Shown piece after piece: positions 44,337 through 53,363 of a stretch of 64,000 bases of DNA. How positions within the stretch are numbered: the first letter of the stretch is position 1; every line of letters begins with the position of its first letter. Position numbers and translations under genes: made by a program. The DNA is from DAOSCP01 sp035379625 (GTDB taxonomy: Bacteria; Bacteroidota; Ignavibacteria; Ignavibacteriales; DAOSCP01). The notes beneath the pieces were generated by a model. It searched no databases, had not been told where the DNA came from, and was given only the letters and a program-made list of their open reading frames with translations. Where the stretch lies: positions 10,956 through 74,955 of the forward strand of contig DAOSVM010000010.1 of NCBI GenBank assembly GCA_035379625.1, written 5' to 3'.

Positions 44337-46487
44337 ATGAAACATTTTGTATTTTTATTATTCTTAAATATTATTATTTATGCACAATTTTTACAATTTA
44401 ATAATAATTTTTTATTCAGTAATTATGATAGTACTCAATTTTTATCAATTTCTTATAATGATAAAAATTGGCGACCAATATCCATTAACGTTAATTGGGA
44501 TCATTCAGGTTATAAAGATTTTGATGGAATAGGTTGGTATAGATATCATTTTTCAATACAAAATGTGGATTCAAAAAGCAATTATTACTTGCTTTTAGGG
44601 AAAATTGATGATGCTGATGAAACATATTTAAATGAAAAACTAATTGGGAAAACTGGTTCAATCTCTACTTCGCAGCCTGAGTCTAAATGGGGAGAACTTA
44701 GGATATACAAAATACCTAAAAATACTCTAAGAAAAAATAATGTATTAGCTATACGTGTCTTAGATATGGGTGGACCTGGTGGTATATACGAAGGACCTTT
44801 TGGTATTTATACTGAAAAAGAAGTATTTACATTATTAAAAGAATATAAAAATAAAAAGTTTAAGTATTTAGTAACTTCAAATGGTTTATTATGTGCTATT
44901 ATAAATAGATTTAATGGAACAATAGAAAAAGTTTATCCTGAAATTTATCAAGCATTTGACTCTTCTTCAGTTATTCAACCAATCCTAAAAAATATTAAGT
45001 TTGATATTAAAGAAGAAATAAAGAAAATTGAATATTTTAAACAGACAAACATTATTAAAATTGATTATTCAAATTATACACTATATATTTTAATTCCATT
45101 TACAATTAACCAAAAAATATTAATTATAAAAGCAGTTTCCAAGAATGAGAATAAAATAAATCCAAAGTATGAAATTGAAGATAATTCAATAGATTTCAAA
45201 GAAATACCAATAAATGATACAACAAAATATTTTGTATTTTCATATGCAAAAGAAATTTCTCAAAGTTTGATTGATAAAATTAAAGTTGATCAAATAATTG
45301 AAGAAAATATAAATTATTTTGAAACGATATTTAAGAAAATAAATAAACCATATTTCAAAAATAAAGTAGAAGAAGAAATTTTTAGACAATCTGTAACCGT
45401 TTTGAAAATGGCACAAGTTAGTAATAAATCAGATTTTATAAGATCAAGGGGACAAATTTTAGCATCTTTGCCACCGGGGAATTGGAATATATGTTGGATT
45501 AGAGATGGAGTTTATTCAATTTTTGCATTAAATAATTTAGGACTTTTTGATGAAGCTAAAGATGCATTAGAGTTCTATTTAAATGCAAAAAGTGGTTATT
45601 ATAAAAACTTTATTTTCAAAAATAAAGAATATGGAATTGGCAAAGATTATAAAATTTCTGTTTGTAGATATTTTGGAAATGGTTCAGAGGAATCTGATGC
45701 TAATGATGATGGGCCAAATATTGAAATTGATGGTTTTGGGCTCTTTTTACAAGCTTTTAGTGATTATGTGAAAAAATCTGGCGATACGTTGATATTGAGA
45801 AAATATAAAAATGTAATTGATCAATATATTATAGAACCAATTATATTTTCAATTGATAATAACGGTTTAATTAGAAAAGAATCAGGTGCTTGGGAAAGAC
45901 ATCTACCTGGGAAACAATTTGCGTATACTTCTATTTCATGTGCTAAAGGTCTTTTAGATTATGCTATCTTGATTAAAGATATAGATAAGAATTTAAATGA
46001 AAAACTTTTTAAGAGTTTTAATGAAATATCATATTCCTTAAATTATTTATATGAAAAGGATGGCTACTATCGTGGAACTTATGAGAATAAAAATAAAAAC
46101 GAGGTTGAACATTTTGATGCATTATCTTTCGAAATTTTTAATACTGGAATAAATAACAACAAGAACATTTTTATAAATCATTATAGGAACTATGAAAAAG
46201 CATTAAGAATATCAAAAAGCCGTGGCTTTGCGAGAGTAAATAGTCAAGATTGGTATGATAGGAAAGAATGGATTTTTATTGATTTCAGAATAGCATCATC
46301 TTTGAATAAATTTGGATTAAAAAAAGATGCTGACAAAATATTGAATTGGGTTATAAAAAATGTTAAAGAAAATAATTATTTGATACCAGAACTTTTAGAT
46401 GAAAAAGATTCGACATATCAAGGGGCTGTTCCTATGGTAGGATTTGGAGCAGCATCATATATTAATTATCTATTTGAAAGAAAATAA
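44337..46487 (+). CDS. Secreted GH15-like glucoamylase with N-terminal galactose-binding-like domain
   Basis: 716 residues with a signal peptide (MKHFVFLLFLNIIIYAQ). Residues about 20-160 look like a jelly-roll/galactose-binding fold (GIGWYRYHFSIQNVDSKSNYYLLLG, DDADETYLNEKLIG). The rest is an (alpha/alpha)6 barrel of GH15 type: WNICWIRDGVYSIFALNNLG, DDGPNIEIDGFGLFLQAFSDY, and KESGAWERHLPGKQFAYTS, where the Glu of the W-E pair is the likely general acid. It should release glucose or small sugars from alpha-glucans, complementing the two GH13 enzymes. There is no type IX tail. cysS follows after 13 bases. Confidence 0.78.
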   Translation: MKHFVFLLFLNIIIYAQFLQFNNNFLFSNYDSTQFLSISYNDKNWRPISINVNWDHSGYKDFDGIGWYRYHFSIQNVDSKSNYYLLLGKIDDADETYLNEKLIGKTGSISTSQPESKWGELRIYKIPKNTLRKNNVLAIRVLDMGGPGGIYEGPFGIYTEKEVFTLLKEYKNKKFKYLVTSNGLLCAIINRFNGTIEKVYPEIYQAFDSSSVIQPILKNIKFDIKEEIKKIEYFKQTNIIKIDYSNYTLYILIPFTINQKILIIKAVSKNENKINPKYEIEDNSIDFKEIPINDTTKYFVFSYAKEISQSLIDKIKVDQIIEENINYFETIFKKINKPYFKNKVEEEIFRQSVTVLKMAQVSNKSDFIRSRGQILASLPPGNWNICWIRDGVYSIFALNNLGLFDEAKDALEFYLNAKSGYYKNFIFKNKEYGIGKDYKISVCRYFGNGSEESDANDDGPNIEIDGFGLFLQAFSDYVKKSGDTLILRKYKNVIDQYIIEPIIFSIDNNGLIRKESGAWERHLPGKQFAYTSISCAKGLLDYAILIKDIDKNLNEKLFKSFNEISYSLNYLYEKDGYYRGTYENKNKNEVEHFDALSFEIFNTGINNNKNIFINHYRNYEKALRISKSRGFARVNSQDWYDRKEWIFIDFRIASSLNKFGLKKDADKILNWVIKNVKENNYLIPELLDEKDSTYQGAVPMVGFGAASYINYLFERK

Positions 46488-46500
46488 TAAGAGGTATAAA

Positions 46501-47913
46501 ATGCATATTTATAACACATTAACAAAGAAAAAAGAAAAATTTCAAACAATAGAACCTAATAAAGTTAAAATGTACGTCTGTGGTCCAACTGTTTATGATT
46601 TTTTTCATATTGGAAATGCTCGATCATTTGTAATGGCGGATACAATTAGAAAAGCTCTAGAATATAAGGGTTATGAAGTTAAATTTGTTATGAATTTGAC
46701 AGATATAGATGATAAAATAATTAATAAAGCAAATAAAGAAAAGATAAGTGCAAAAGATGTTGCAGAAAAATATAGCAAAGCATTTTTCGAAGATATTGAA
46801 AAACTAAAAGTTAAAAAAGCAACTGTACATCCAAAAGCAACTGAACATATTCAAGAAATTATTGATTTTATTTCAGATTTAATTGAAAAAGGATATGCAT
46901 ATAATGTTGATGGGAATGTTTTTTTTGATATAAGTAAATTTAAAGATTATGGTAAATTGAGTGGTAAAAAAATAGATGAATTAGAAGCTGGTGCTAGAAT
47001 TGAAATTAATGAAAATAAAAAGAATCCATTAGATTTTGCTTTATGGAAAAAAGCAAAACCGGGTGAACCTTATTGGTCAAGTCCTTGGGGAGAAGGTAGA
47101 CCAGGCTGGCATATTGAATGTTCTGCTATGAGTTGTAAGCATTTAGGTGAAACTATTGATATTCATGCAGGTGGATCTGATTTAATTTTCCCACATCACG
47201 AAAACGAGATAGCACAAAGTGAAGCAAGAACAGGTAAAAAATTTGTAAATTATTGGATACACTTTGGCTTTTTAAATATTGATAATGAAAAAATGTCTAA
47301 ATCTTTAGGTAATTTTTTTACAACAAGAGAAATTCTTGCTAAATATAGAGCACAAGAATTAAGATATTTGTATTTGCAAACACATTATTCAGCACCACTA
47401 AATTTCACTATGGAAGGATTAAATGCTTGCAAAAAAGGGCTTGAAAAAATTGAAACACTTGCGGCATATGTTATTGAACAAATTGATAAGAATTTAGAGG
47501 GGGAAATTCCAGAATTTAATTTTAATTATTATTATCAACAATTTGAAATTGCGATTGATGATGATTTTAATTTTCCCAAAGCAATAGCTGTTATTTTTGA
47601 ATTTGTTAGAGAAATAAATAAATTAATTTCAAGTGAAAACAAATTAGATTCAACTTTTTATAAAAGTGTTTATGAATTTTTACATAAAACAGCTGAAAAG
47701 GTATTATCAATTTTGAATTTTGATGAATTAAAAAGAAAGGTTGAACGTTCATTAGAGGATGATTTAATTGATATTTTAATTAAAATTAGACAAGAGGCTA
47801 AAATAAATAAAAATTATCAATTAGCTGATAAAATACGTGATGAACTTGCAAAAATTGGTATAATACTTCAGGATACAAAGGATGGAGTTATCTACAAAAA
47901 AGAAATTAAATAA
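46501..47913 (+). CDS. cysS: Cysteinyl-tRNA synthetase
   Basis: 470 residues from the ATG at 46501 (AGAGG upstream). The zinc ligand Cys lies in MYVCGPTVYD. HIGNARSFVMADTIRKAL contains the HIGH-like motif, WHIECSAMSCKHLG and FPHHENEIAQSE complete the zinc site, and KMSKSLGN is the KMSKS loop. The C-terminal anticodon-binding helices include DDLIDILIKIRQEAK. It charges tRNA-Cys. The next gene starts inside its last 32 bases. Confidence 0.97.
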   Translation: MHIYNTLTKKKEKFQTIEPNKVKMYVCGPTVYDFFHIGNARSFVMADTIRKALEYKGYEVKFVMNLTDIDDKIINKANKEKISAKDVAEKYSKAFFEDIEKLKVKKATVHPKATEHIQEIIDFISDLIEKGYAYNVDGNVFFDISKFKDYGKLSGKKIDELEAGARIEINENKKNPLDFALWKKAKPGEPYWSSPWGEGRPGWHIECSAMSCKHLGETIDIHAGGSDLIFPHHENEIAQSEARTGKKFVNYWIHFGFLNIDNEKMSKSLGNFFTTREILAKYRAQELRYLYLQTHYSAPLNFTMEGLNACKKGLEKIETLAAYVIEQIDKNLEGEIPEFNFNYYYQQFEIAIDDDFNFPKAIAVIFEFVREINKLISSENKLDSTFYKSVYEFLHKTAEKVLSILNFDELKRKVERSLEDDLIDILIKIRQEAKINKNYQLADKIRDELAKIGIILQDTKDGVIYKKEIK

Positions 47914-48286
47914 ATTTAAAATGGTTTATTTGCCTATTTCCATAATTTCATTTGTCTTACTATATGTTATTTGGTATTTTTATTTCAATATATATGATGT
48001 AAATTTTTCTGTTTCAAATTATGATTTGTATGCTGATGATAATTCTATAGCAAAAATTGAAATATTCCCTATAAATTCTTTTGGTAACAGAATTCCTTTA
48101 AGAGAGGTTGAAGGAGATTTTATTATAGAAGAAGGGAAGGATTTAGTTCAAGTTATTGAAAAGCATAAAACATCAATTACTATAAAGACAAAAAATCAAA
48201 TAGGGAATATTAAAATACTTATTAAATGTAAATATTTGTTATTTCCAATAAGTATAGATTTAATTATTAAACCTAATATTGCCTAA
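47882..48286 (+). CDS. Single-pass membrane protein with Ig-like exterior, unknown
   Basis: 134 residues. A basic N-terminus (STKKKLNKFK) precedes one hydrophobic segment (about 15-37, VYLPISIISFVLLYVIWYF). An all-beta exterior of about 95 residues follows (VSNYDLYADDNSIAKIEIF to LIIKPNIA) that resembles a bacterial Ig-like domain. It overlaps cysS by 32 bases in another frame. An ATG at 47921 would avoid the overlap but lose the basic N-terminus. No family is recognised. It is followed after 49 bases by the beta-barrel gene. Confidence 0.6.
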   Translation: MELSTKKKLNKFKMVYLPISIISFVLLYVIWYFYFNIYDVNFSVSNYDLYADDNSIAKIEIFPINSFGNRIPLREVEGDFIIEEGKDLVQVIEKHKTSITIKTKNQIGNIKILIKCKYLLFPISIDLIIKPNIA

Positions 48287-48335
48287 TTGGAATGATATTT
48301 GTTATATCTAACTGTAATTTATATGAGAGGGAAAA

Positions 48336-49133
48336 ATGTATTTAAAAAAATATTTGTTAATGTTAATATTAGCATTAAATGTTTTATTCGCACAAGGAGG
48401 AACTGCTGGTACAGGTGCCATATATGAAATGAGAAGTTTAATTGATATGCCAACTGCTGGTATATTGAAAAAAGGAGCAGTTGCTGTTTCTAATGATTTT
48501 ATGCCTATGGGTGTAGTTATTTCTAAATTAGAAGTAGGTGTATTTCAAGATTTTTCTTTTGGAATTTCTTATGGTGCAAGCCAGTTAATAGGTTCAGGTT
48601 CGATAGGATGGTATAAAATGCCGGGTGTTAATGTAAAATACCGTGTATCTAATGAAACAGAATCATATCCTGCATTAACATTAGGATTTGATTCACAAGG
48701 TAAAGGTGTTTATGAAAATGATAGATATGAAATTAAATCACCTGGAATATTTCTTGCAATATCAAAGAATTATTCTCTATTAGGTTATATAAGTTTTCAT
48801 GGGGTTTTTAATTATTCGTTTTTTGAAAATGGCGATAACGATAGAGATTTAAATATTATGGTTGGTATGGAAAAAACAATAGGAAAACAATTTTCTGTAC
48901 TCTTAGATTATAATTTCTGTTTTAATGATAATCAATCTAAAATTTCACAAAATAATAATGAAGTTTTATATACAAAAAAGAAAGGTTATTTAAATTTAGG
49001 TTTTAGATGGTCAGTAGGGGAAGATATTACGCTTGGACTTGATTTACGTGATTTACTAGATAATGGTAATAAATGGAATGCTGGTGGTGCCGATAGAGCT
49101 TTGAAATTAGAAATAATTAAAAAAATATTTTAA
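48336..49133 (+). CDS. Outer membrane beta-barrel-like protein, YjbH-related
   Basis: 265 residues with a signal peptide (MYLKKYLLMLILALNVLFAQ). The mature part begins GGTAGTGAIYEMRSLIDMPTAGILKKG, and alternating hydrophobic strands ending in aromatic residues run to the C-terminal Phe (EIIKKIF), typical of barrels. The opening sequence (P-T-A-G-x-L) occurs in short YjbH/exopolysaccharide-type barrel proteins. GAGAGGG precedes the ATG. No substrate can be named. Confidence 0.6.
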   Translation: MYLKKYLLMLILALNVLFAQGGTAGTGAIYEMRSLIDMPTAGILKKGAVAVSNDFMPMGVVISKLEVGVFQDFSFGISYGASQLIGSGSIGWYKMPGVNVKYRVSNETESYPALTLGFDSQGKGVYENDRYEIKSPGIFLAISKNYSLLGYISFHGVFNYSFFENGDNDRDLNIMVGMEKTIGKQFSVLLDYNFCFNDNQSKISQNNNEVLYTKKKGYLNLGFRWSVGEDITLGLDLRDLLDNGNKWNAGGADRALKLEIIKKIF

Positions 49134-49144
49134 ACCTTTTTATT

Positions 49145-49474
49145 ATGGATATAATCAAAGTTCGTGAAGAATGTTTAAAATTTGAAGATGCATATGAATG
49201 TTTTCCTTTTGATGAAATGTCACCTGTATATAAAATTAAATTGAAAAATAAAGATAAAATGTTTGCCATTATATCTATAGAACGCCCTTTTTTAATATCA
49301 TTAAAATGTGAACCAGAATTTGCTGTTCAATTACAAGAAAAATATGAATATATAATTCCGGGATATCATTTAAATAAAAAGCACTGGATAACAGTATACA
49401 TTGAAGAGATAGAGGATGAATTATTAATCGATTTAATAAACCAATCTTATAAATTAGTTAAATTAAAAAAATAA
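49145..49474 (+). CDS. MmcQ/YjbR family protein
   Basis: 109 residues of the MmcQ/YjbR (double-wing DNA-binding fold) family. The typical parts are YECFPFDEMSPVYKI near residue 17, FAIISIERPFLISLKCEPE and the closing region YHLNKKHWITVYIEE. The biochemical role is not established. It is 11 bases after the beta-barrel gene and 21 bases before mtnA. Confidence 0.88.
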   Translation: MDIIKVREECLKFEDAYECFPFDEMSPVYKIKLKNKDKMFAIISIERPFLISLKCEPEFAVQLQEKYEYIIPGYHLNKKHWITVYIEEIEDELLIDLINQSYKLVKLKK

Positions 49475-49495
49475 TAATTTGCTACAATAAATTTT

Positions 49496-50479
49496 ATGAA
49501 AGTATTAGAATTTGAACCTTTTGAAATAGAATTTGTAAATCAAACTTTATTGCCTTTGGAAGAAAAATTTGTAAAAACAGATAATTATGAAAGAATTGCA
49601 GAAGCAATTGAAAAGTTAGAAATAAGAGGAGCACCGTTAATAGGTATAGCTGCTGTATATGCTCTAGTACTTGCTATTAAAAAAAATGGTAACTCAATTT
49701 TTCCAAAAGCATATGAAAGATTAGCAAAAACAAGACCTACAGCTGTTAATTTGTTTTGGGCTTTGAATGAAATGAAATCACTTTACGAAAATTATCAAAA
49801 CAGCACAAAACTTTTAGATATTTTATTAAATAAAGCTATTCAAATACATAATGATGATAAAATTATGTGTGATAAAATAGCTGAAAATGGTTTACAAATA
49901 TTCAAAAAGAAATCAAAAATTTTAACTCATTGTAACGCAGGTGAACTTGCTACTGGTGGTATAGGAACAGCTCTTGGAGTAATTAAAAAAGCTCACGAAA
50001 AAGGATTAGTTGAATTAGTTTTTGTAGATGAGACTAGACCTTTGCTTCAAGGCTCACGCTTAACTGCTTATGAATTAGAAAAATATAATATTCCATTTAA
50101 AGTAATATGTGATAATATGGCTGCATCATTAATGTATAACAAAGAAATAAATTTAATAATAACTGGTGCTGATAGGATAGCTAAAAATGGTGATTTCGCA
50201 AATAAGATTGGAACATATAGTTTAGCTGTATTAGCTAATTATCACAAAATCCCATTTTATATAGCAGCACCTACTACAAGTATTGATTATAATATTTTAA
50301 GTGGAAAAGAAATTATTATTGAATTACGTAAATCAGAGGAAATTCTTAAAATAAATAATATTCCAATTAGCAAAGATGTGTATAATGCATATAATCCATC
50401 ATTTGATATAACTCCAAGTACATTATTAAGCGGAATAATAACAGAAAACAATTTATACACTTTCCCTTTTAAATTTTAA
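49496..50479 (+). CDS. mtnA: S-methyl-5-thioribose-1-phosphate isomerase
   Basis: 327 residues. The substrate loop RGAPLIGIAAVYAL, the catalytic Cys in LTHCNAGELATGG, VDETRPLLQGSRLTAYEL and the catalytic Asp in ITGADRIAKNGDFANKIGT are all present. It converts methylthioribose-1-phosphate to methylthioribulose-1-phosphate in methionine salvage. No other salvage gene is nearby. The stop shares one base with the recO start (TAATG). Confidence 0.95.
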   Translation: MKVLEFEPFEIEFVNQTLLPLEEKFVKTDNYERIAEAIEKLEIRGAPLIGIAAVYALVLAIKKNGNSIFPKAYERLAKTRPTAVNLFWALNEMKSLYENYQNSTKLLDILLNKAIQIHNDDKIMCDKIAENGLQIFKKKSKILTHCNAGELATGGIGTALGVIKKAHEKGLVELVFVDETRPLLQGSRLTAYELEKYNIPFKVICDNMAASLMYNKEINLIITGADRIAKNGDFANKIGTYSLAVLANYHKIPFYIAAPTTSIDYNILSGKEIIIELRKSEEILKINNIPISKDVYNAYNPSFDITPSTLLSGIITENNLYTFPFKF

Positions 50480-51201
50480 TGAAAAAAATAGAAAAATTAA
50501 AAGCTTTTGTATTGAATAAAATAGATTATTCAAATACATCTTATATACTGTCTCTTTATACTGATGAATATGGTAGAATAGATGCAATTGCTAAAGGAGC
50601 AAAAAAAAATAATAATAAATATGGAAACACTTTAGATGTACTTAATAATGTTGAGTTGGTTGTATATTATAAACCAGAAACATTGAGTTTAATAACAGAA
50701 AGTTCACTAATTAACTATTATTTTAATATAAAAAGTAATTTAAAAAAACTTTCCATAGCCTATAGAGTTGTAGAGTTATATTATCATCAATTTAAACATT
50801 CAGAAAAAAATCATAAATTATATTTATTTTTAGATAGGGTATTAAATTCATTAGAAAATAATAAGTACAAGGATGATAATGTACTTTTTATAAAATTTTT
50901 ACTTGCTTTCATAAAAGAAGTTGGTTTTGAGATGCAAATTTCATTTTGCAATAAATGTAATTCAGAAATTCAAAATGATGCATATTTTAGTTTTACTGAT
51001 GGTATCATTTGTAAAAATTGTGTAAATTTAACAAATGAATATTTTAATTTTAATTTTGAACTTAACATTTTGAAAAAATGTATTAATAGTTCAGATTATA
51101 TACTGAATGAAGCTGAAAATAATACTATTGTAAATTTTTTGGAGAAATATTTTAAGTACCATTTAATTGATTTTAATGGATTTAATAAGATAATTAGATA
51201 A
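50479..51201 (+). CDS. recO: DNA repair protein RecO
   Basis: 240 residues. The N-terminal OB fold contains AFVLNKIDYSNTSYILSLYT and DAIAKGAKKNNNKYG. The helical C-terminal part has a zinc knuckle of two CxxC pairs (CNKCNSEI, CKNC). It loads RecA with RecR in the RecF pathway. Together with recBC at the left edge, the window thus holds parts of both recombination routes. It is coupled to mtnA by a one-base overlap and is 13 bases before the HtrA gene. Confidence 0.93.
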   Translation: MKKIEKLKAFVLNKIDYSNTSYILSLYTDEYGRIDAIAKGAKKNNNKYGNTLDVLNNVELVVYYKPETLSLITESSLINYYFNIKSNLKKLSIAYRVVELYYHQFKHSEKNHKLYLFLDRVLNSLENNKYKDDNVLFIKFLLAFIKEVGFEMQISFCNKCNSEIQNDAYFSFTDGIICKNCVNLTNEYFNFNFELNILKKCINSSDYILNEAENNTIVNFLEKYFKYHLIDFNGFNKIIR

Positions 51202-51214
51202 AAAGAGGTGATTT

Positions 51215-52708
51215 ATGCAAAAACAAACAGGCAAAAGAAATGTAGGAATTTTGTTAATTTTAGGAGCAATTTTTAGTTTATTATTATTAAATAATTCTGT
51301 TATTTCGCAAATTAAAAATTCTGATATCAAAATTGGTTCTGATAAGCCGCCTTTAGCAAATGTAAATCCTAAGGATTACAGTTCACCTTTTATTCAGGCT
51401 GCTAAGCAAGTGATGCCATCAATCGTTCAAATTGTAACAGTTATAGAAAATAAGAAGCAAAATCCTTTTCAAGATGATGAATTCTTTAAATTTTTCCCAT
51501 TTTTTATGGAACCACAAGAAAAAGAACAGATAGCGACAGGTAGCGGTGTTATAATTTCAGAAGATGGATATATTGTTACTAATAATCACGTAGTTGATGG
51601 AGCATCAAAAATTACTGTCAAATTAAATGATAAAAGAGAATTTACAGCCAAAATAATTGGTCAAGATGAATCAAGTGATTTAGCTGTTATCAAAATCAGT
51701 GGTAATAATTTGAAACCTGTTTATTTAGGAAATTCTGATGATGTGGAAGTTGGACAATGGGTGATGGCTTTGGGTAATCCATTGTCACTCTCTTCAACAG
51801 TAACCGCAGGAATTATTAGTGCTAAACATAGAAGGATTAATTTGAAAAAAGATTCTTATGGTATTGATGAATATATACAAACTGATGCTGCAATTAATCC
51901 TGGTAACAGTGGTGGTGCGTTAATTGATTTATCTGGTGCTGTTATTGGTATCAATACAGCAATTGCTTCACCTAATGGAGCATATGTTGGTTATGGATTT
52001 GCTATTCCCAGTAATTTGGTTAAAAAGGTTGCTATCGATTTAATTAAATATGGAAAAGTGAATAGAGGTTATTTAGGGGTTTCCATTGGTGAAGTTGATG
52101 CTGCGACAGCAAAAGCTTTAGGTTTAGATGTTCCAAAGGGTGTAATTATTCAAAGTGTGGTACCAGGTGGAGCAGCTGAAACCGCAGGTTTAAAAGAAGG
52201 TGATGTTATATTAAAAATTGATGATAAAGAAGTTTATCAACCAAATGAATTGCAAGCCATTATAGGTCAGAAATCTGCTGGAGATGTAGTACAATTAACA
52301 ATTTGGAGAGATGGTAAATCAATTGTTAAAAGTGTAACATTAAGAACAAAAGATAATAAAGAGCAATTTGTTAGTCAGAAAAAAGATGATAAGGAAGAAG
52401 TTATAAGTGATGATGTAGATAAATTAACTTTAAATGAAATTGGTTTATCTGTTAGAAATATGACAAATGATGAACTTAAGGCTTATAAAATAGAAAATGG
52501 TATTTTGATAACGAATGTATTATCAAGTTCTAATGAATCCTTGAGAAAACTATCGCCGGGTTTAGTAATTCTTAAAGCTGATAACAAAACAGTTAAAAAT
52601 GTGAGCGAATTTAGTAAAATCGTCAAGTCTAAAAAAGGAAGTGCAGTTTTACTTTTAGTTCAAGATAAGAATGGTAATAAAATGTTTATAGGTGTTAATG
52701 TTGAATAA
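51215..52708 (+). CDS. degQ: HtrA/Do-like periplasmic serine protease
   Basis: 497 residues. A signal anchor (about 9-30, ILLILGAIFSLLLL) is followed by a trypsin-like domain with the catalytic triad His in YIVTNNHVVDGA, Asp in SSDLAVIKI and Ser in NPGNSGGALIDLSG. PDZ1 starts at about residue 290 (GYLGVSIGEVDAATAKALG). A second, less regular PDZ lies at about 410-495. It degrades or refolds damaged exported proteins. GAGGTG precedes the ATG. The gene ends at a clear terminator. The symbol follows the family; degP is the alternative name. Confidence 0.93.
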   Translation: MQKQTGKRNVGILLILGAIFSLLLLNNSVISQIKNSDIKIGSDKPPLANVNPKDYSSPFIQAAKQVMPSIVQIVTVIENKKQNPFQDDEFFKFFPFFMEPQEKEQIATGSGVIISEDGYIVTNNHVVDGASKITVKLNDKREFTAKIIGQDESSDLAVIKISGNNLKPVYLGNSDDVEVGQWVMALGNPLSLSSTVTAGIISAKHRRINLKKDSYGIDEYIQTDAAINPGNSGGALIDLSGAVIGINTAIASPNGAYVGYGFAIPSNLVKKVAIDLIKYGKVNRGYLGVSIGEVDAATAKALGLDVPKGVIIQSVVPGGAAETAGLKEGDVILKIDDKEVYQPNELQAIIGQKSAGDVVQLTIWRDGKSIVKSVTLRTKDNKEQFVSQKKDDKEEVISDDVDKLTLNEIGLSVRNMTNDELKAYKIENGILITNVLSSSNESLRKLSPGLVILKADNKTVKNVSEFSKIVKSKKGSAVLLLVQDKNGNKMFIGVNVE

Positions 52709-52741
52709 GGTTTAAGAAATGAATTTCTTAATTATTTTATA

Positions 52742-52776
52742 AAAGCAAGGAAGCAAAAGCGACCTTGCTCTTTTTA
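52742..52776 (+). terminator. Rho-independent terminator after the HtrA gene
   Basis: AGCAAGG pairs with CCTTGCT around AAGCAAAAGCGA, followed by a T-rich tract. The loop is identical to that near 39131 apart from one base. It precedes the short repeat relative by about 100 bases. Confidence 0.85.
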
Positions 52777-52873
52777 TATAAAAATGTTTTTTTAAATTAG
52801 TTTGTGTATGTAAAGATAATTTTGGTTATAGAATATATTTGGGTTTGTAATATATTTTTCAATAATTATTTTT

Positions 52874-52924
52874 CCACGTGCGGCGGTGCCGCACGTGGGA
52901 TTAAGCTTACACCGTCTGAGCTAT
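52874..52924. repeat. Short relative (one end plus hairpin) of the GC-rich repeat element
   Basis: A perfect hairpin CCACGTGCGGC-GGT-GCCGCACGTGG (52874-52898) is followed by TTAAGCTTACACCGTCTGAG and CTA. The end sequence is that of the element family. TTAAGCTTA matches an inverted left end, while TACACC matches a right end, so orientation is unclear. No other end and no TGGCA array is present in the preceding 100 bases. It is either a remnant or a minimal family member. Confidence 0.7.
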
Positions 52925-52965
52925 ACTATTAATTTTTTAAATTTTAAAAATATTTTTTTATATCT

Positions 52966-53337
52966 ATGGAAAAGTTGAATGATAAGATTATAAGTTTTTT
53001 AAGATTTTTTTGGAAATTTGGTTATGAACCAACTGAGATTAAAAATTCAAAGTATTTGCCAACGCCGAAAAATATTGGAAATTATGAAATTGATATTGTT
53101 GCAAAGAAACAAGGGCAGTATTGTATTGGTATAATTTTGAAAAATTCTGAATTTGAAAATTTAAATTTATTGGTTGAGAAAATTACATTTTTATCATCGT
53201 TGAAAAATAAAAATGATAAAAAGGAGATTAATTTATTTGTAGCTTGTGATAAGCAATATTTTGAACAGTTAAAGAAAATTATTTTGTTTATACCACAAAA
53301 ATATGTTCACAAAATTAAAATATTTTACTTAAATTAA
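52966..53337 (+). CDS. Small protein resembling a PD-(D/E)xK nuclease fold, active site incomplete
   Basis: 123 residues, no signal or membrane segment. The middle IGNYEIDIVAKKQGQYCIGIILKNSE resembles the core of YraN/Mrr-like nucleases, where E-I-D-x-V-A is followed by an E-x-K strand. Here the Glu of E-x-K is replaced (GIILK), so activity is doubtful. The rest (KNKNDKKEINLFVACDKQYF) fits alternating strand and helix. It begins 42 bases after the short repeat relative and is 26 bases before nadA. The family call is tentative. Confidence 0.45.
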   Translation: MEKLNDKIISFLRFFWKFGYEPTEIKNSKYLPTPKNIGNYEIDIVAKKQGQYCIGIILKNSEFENLNLLVEKITFLSSLKNKNDKKEINLFVACDKQYFEQLKKIILFIPQKYVHKIKIFYLN

Positions 53338-53363
53338 AAGTCCAAAATAAAAAAGGGTTGTAT

